Source: JAGIBJ01 sp032119795
GTDB taxonomy: Bacteria > Actinomycetota > Thermoleophilia > Solirubrobacterales > Solirubrobacteraceae
Length of the DNA stretch: 64,000 bases
Reading direction: 5' to 3'
Assembly: GCA_032119795.1 (NCBI GenBank)
Contig: JAUMFO010000024.1
Coordinates: 130,333-194,332, forward strand
Part shown: positions 62,212 to 64,000 of the stretch, in pieces
Layout: each line of letters begins with the position of its first letter
Position numbering within the stretch: position 1 is the stretch's first letter
Program-made: the position numbers and the translations under genes
Notes under the pieces: model-generated
What the model was told of the DNA's origin: nothing
The model's input: the letters and a program-made list of their open reading frames with translations, nothing else
The model's database searches: none

Positions 62212-62919
62212 TTACGGCATGGGCAGGATCCCAAGCGCAACGGCGGTGCCGCCCAGGCCTCGCGTGATCTGATCGGCCGCCTGCTCGGCGGTGAAGCCGT
62301 CTTCCCCCTCGGCCAGGCGGTAGGCGATCTCGCCGATGCCAAGGATGATCGCCGAGACCGACGCCTCAAGCGAGGCCGCAGAGGGCCGCGGCTCGGCGAG
62401 GTAGTCGCCGAGGCGCTCCAAGACGAACTGCACGAACCGCAGCAGTCCTTCGCGGCGCGTCTCCTCGATCTCGGGGCCGCGACCGATCGACTCCACGTAG
62501 ATCAGCCGACCACGGCGCGGGTCGTCGGTGATCGAGCGAAAGAACGCCAGCAGACCGACGTGCAACCGGCCGACGAGATCGGTCGGGGCGCCGTCGAGCG
62601 CGCGATCGATGTCGGCGATGACGGCGTCGGTCGCCTCGAGGTAAACGTCACGCAGGAGCGCCTCACGGCTGCCGACGGTGTCGTAGAAGGCGCGCTCACC
62701 GATCTTCGAGGCGCGGCACAGCTCGCGCACGCCCGTCTTGGCAAATCCGCGTTCGGCGAAGAGTTCAAGGCCCACGTCGAGCAGGCGCCGCTTGCGATCG
62801 GCAAGGCGTTCGTCGGCCGTCAGACCGCCGTACGTGCGTCCGCGTGGCGGCGAGGCGTCGGCTGCCGGGTCGATCGAAGGGGGAGGTTCGCTCGGGTGGG
62901 TCGGGCTCACTGGCTGCAT
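62212..62919 (-). CDS. TetR-family transcriptional regulator
   Basis: The start is uncertain: ATG 62919 gives 235 aa with a disordered N-terminus, while the DNA-binding domain starts near RLADRKRRLLDVGLELFAERG. The helix-turn-helix is KTGVRELCRASKIGERAFYDTVGSREALL. The ligand domain is all-helical. It diverges from the desaturase-like gene, and a CAACCTACGTTG element lies between them, so it probably represses that gene and itself. Confidence 0.88.
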   Translation of the reverse strand: MQPVSPTHPSEPPPSIDPAADASPPRGRTYGGLTADERLADRKRRLLDVGLELFAERGFAKTGVRELCRASKIGERAFYDTVGSREALLRDVYLEATDAVIADIDRALDGAPTDLVGRLHVGLLAFFRSITDDPRRGRLIYVESIGRGPEIEETRREGLLRFVQFVLERLGDYLAEPRPSAASLEASVSAIILGIGEIAYRLAEGEDGFTAEQAADQITRGLGGTAVALGILPMP

Positions 62920-62957
62920 GGTGCCAGAGGGCGCTTGCGACCACGCCATCAATGTGG

Positions 62958-62974
62958 CAACCTACGTTGTTCAA
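62958..62974 (+). promoter_or_regulatory. desaturase promoter overlapped by a palindromic operator candidate
   Basis: CAACCTACGTTG (62958-62969) has CAAC/GTTG arms and contains the -10 hexamer TACGTT (62963-62968). TetR binding here would block the promoter. The predicted transcript would begin about six bases later, at the ATG of a short upstream ORF. Confidence 0.45.
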
Positions 62975-63016
62975 ATGCAAGTTCCTCACGCCACCACGCC
63001 ACACGGGCAAGCATGA
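62975..63016 (+). CDS. 13-aa upstream ORF coupled to the desaturase gene
   Basis: ATG 62975 lies six bases after the -10 element and opens MQVPHATTPHGQA, ending in a TGA that overlaps the desaturase start as ATGA (63013-63016). It fits a leaderless leader ORF that delivers ribosomes to the next start, which itself has no ribosome-binding site. Confidence 0.4.
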   Translation: MQVPHATTPHGQA

Positions 63017-63936
63017 TCGACCTCCTCGTCGCCGCGATCCCAGCGTTCCTGCTGCTCATGGCAGCGGAACTGCTGTCCTACCGCCACCTGGCCGCCGAGG
63101 CCCGCGAGGCCCACACCGGCTACGAGCTGCGCGACACCCGCACGAGCGTGGCCATGGGACTCGGCAACCTCGCGATCGCCGGCGTCTGGAACATTGCTGC
63201 GCTCGCGATTTTTGCGGCGATCTACCTGCTCTCACCGCTAAAGATCGCGATGGACAGCGTCTGGTCGTGGGCGCTGCTGCTGGTCCTGTTCGATCTTCTC
63301 TTTTACTGGGACCACCGCCTGCACCACGTGATCCGGGTGGGCTGGGCCAGCCACGTGGTGCACCACTCCAGCCAGCACTTCAACCTCTCGACGGCCGTCC
63401 GCCAGCCGTGGGTGCCGTTTAGCTCGACGCTCTTCTTCATGCCCCTGCCGCTGCTGGGCTTTCCACCGGCGGCGATCGCGCTGATCAGCGCGATCGATCT
63501 GCTCTACCAATTCTGGATCCACACCGAGCGCATCAACCGGATGCCGCGCTGGTTTGAGGCCGTGTTCAACACGCCCTCCCACCACCGCGTCCACCACGGC
63601 TCCGACGACGAGTACCTCGACAAGAACTACGGCGGCGTGCTGATCATCTGGGACCGGCTCTTCGGCACGTTCCAGCGCGAGGGCGCTCGCCCGAGCTACG
63701 GCCTCACGAAGAACATCGAGACGTTCAACCCGTTGCGGGTTGCCTTCCACGAGTGGGCCGCGATCGCTGCCGACGTGCGCAAAGCCACGACGTGGCATGA
63801 CCGGCTCGGCTACCTGTTCGGGCCACCCGGCTGGTCGCCGCAGCCGCGCACAAGCGGCTCGACTACGCCGTCCGGCGCGGCGTTGCCGGATGCTCTGTCG
63901 CGCCCGGAAGCGACACCACCGGCGCCGGGCGGCTGA
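63013..63936 (+). CDS. sterol desaturase / fatty acid hydroxylase superfamily membrane enzyme
   Basis: ATG 63013 gives 307 aa with four to five membrane helices. The di-iron histidine motifs are all present: DHRLHH (after LFYW), HVVHHSSQHFN, and HRVHHGSDDEYLDKNYG, with IHTERI as an extra His-containing loop. Members hydroxylate or desaturate lipid-like substrates with O2. A disordered Thr/Pro tail ends the protein. The upstream open frame as far back as 61339 is antisense to TerD and TetR and is not coding. Control by the divergent TetR regulator is likely. Confidence 0.87.
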   Translation: MIDLLVAAIPAFLLLMAAELLSYRHLAAEAREAHTGYELRDTRTSVAMGLGNLAIAGVWNIAALAIFAAIYLLSPLKIAMDSVWSWALLLVLFDLLFYWDHRLHHVIRVGWASHVVHHSSQHFNLSTAVRQPWVPFSSTLFFMPLPLLGFPPAAIALISAIDLLYQFWIHTERINRMPRWFEAVFNTPSHHRVHHGSDDEYLDKNYGGVLIIWDRLFGTFQREGARPSYGLTKNIETFNPLRVAFHEWAAIAADVRKATTWHDRLGYLFGPPGWSPQPRTSGSTTPSGAALPDALSRPEATPPAPGG

Positions 63937-64000
63937 GCGTCTGATCGGCGGAGCGCTCGGGCATCGCCGTCAGCGTCACGATCACCGACGGCACGTCGGC
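63863..64000 (-). CDS. possible 3' end of a gene entering from the right edge
   Basis: On the minus strand one frame is open from the window edge to a TAG at 63863-63865, reading ADVPSVIVTLTAMPERSADQ and then a Pro/Ala-rich tail. The tail would overlap the end of the desaturase gene by 74 bases. Coding character is plausible only for the first 20 residues. Confidence 0.3.
   Translation of the reverse strand, partial: ADVPSVIVTLTAMPERSADQTLSRPAPVVSLPGATEHPATPRRTA

Noticed and set aside
61339..63012. Upstream extension of the desaturase frame
   Set aside because: Antisense to TerD-VWA and TetR genes; the protein has family features only from 63013.

Overview
The window is high-GC, gene-dense DNA. 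GTG starts are frequent, there are many stop/start overlaps, and several genes have a -10 hexamer 6-8 nt before the start codon (a leaderless pattern). Together with the protein families (mycobacterial-type HAMP-cyclase, sugar dehydrogenase with Thr-Pro linkers, Tat-exported dimethylformamidase-like proteins) this suggests an actinobacterium, most plausibly of the Thermoleophilia/Solirubrobacterales kind. The taxon is inference; there is no rRNA to anchor it. I saw no CRISPR array, transposase, prophage or rRNA.

Layout. 1-31 kb is a dispersed envelope/exopolysaccharide locus. It holds an O-antigen ligase cut by the window edge, a Wzc-like chain-length/kinase protein, a secreted glycoside-hydrolase-like protein behind a cyclic-di-GMP-I riboswitch candidate, a large membrane protein, and three tandem Tat-exported dimethylformamidase-like paralogs. 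These are followed by a six-gene minus-strand operon (WecB epimerase, Gfo/Idh oxidoreductase, GT2, FAD oxidoreductase, MurJ/Wzx-type flippase, glycosyltransferase-like protein), a membrane nucleotide cyclase, a GT4, a polyprenyl-phosphate sugar transferase and a second O-antigen ligase with a TPR-like tail. The genes make a coherent set: lipid-linked initiation, sugar supply, glycosyl transfer, flipping, polymerisation/ligation and length control, with second messengers as likely inputs.

31-38 kb holds PdxH, a TIG-repeat secreted protein, an acyl-CoA dehydrogenase, an M28 peptidase and a secreted lipase. At 39 kb two divergent tRNA-Ser genes border a RelA/SpoT-domain protein and a 77-aa partner, a possible toxSAS-type toxin-antitoxin pair. 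40-50 kb is mixed metabolism: quinone oxidoreductase, an ApgM-like protein, MsrA, a secreted glycosidase-like protein, a Baeyer-Villiger-type monooxygenase, a crotonase and a CMD protein. 50-64 kb has a K+/H+ antiporter, an Orn/Lys/Arg decarboxylase, a large secreted sugar dehydrogenase, a polar amino-acid ABC transporter, a TerD-VWA fusion, and a TetR regulator divergent from a sterol-desaturase-family enzyme.

The most unusual non-coding feature is a composite structured repeat of about 1 kb. It occurs in two inverted copies about 51 kb apart (about 1.07-2.03 kb and 52.30-53.23 kb), each between convergent genes, with a short derivative at 26.9-27.1 kb.
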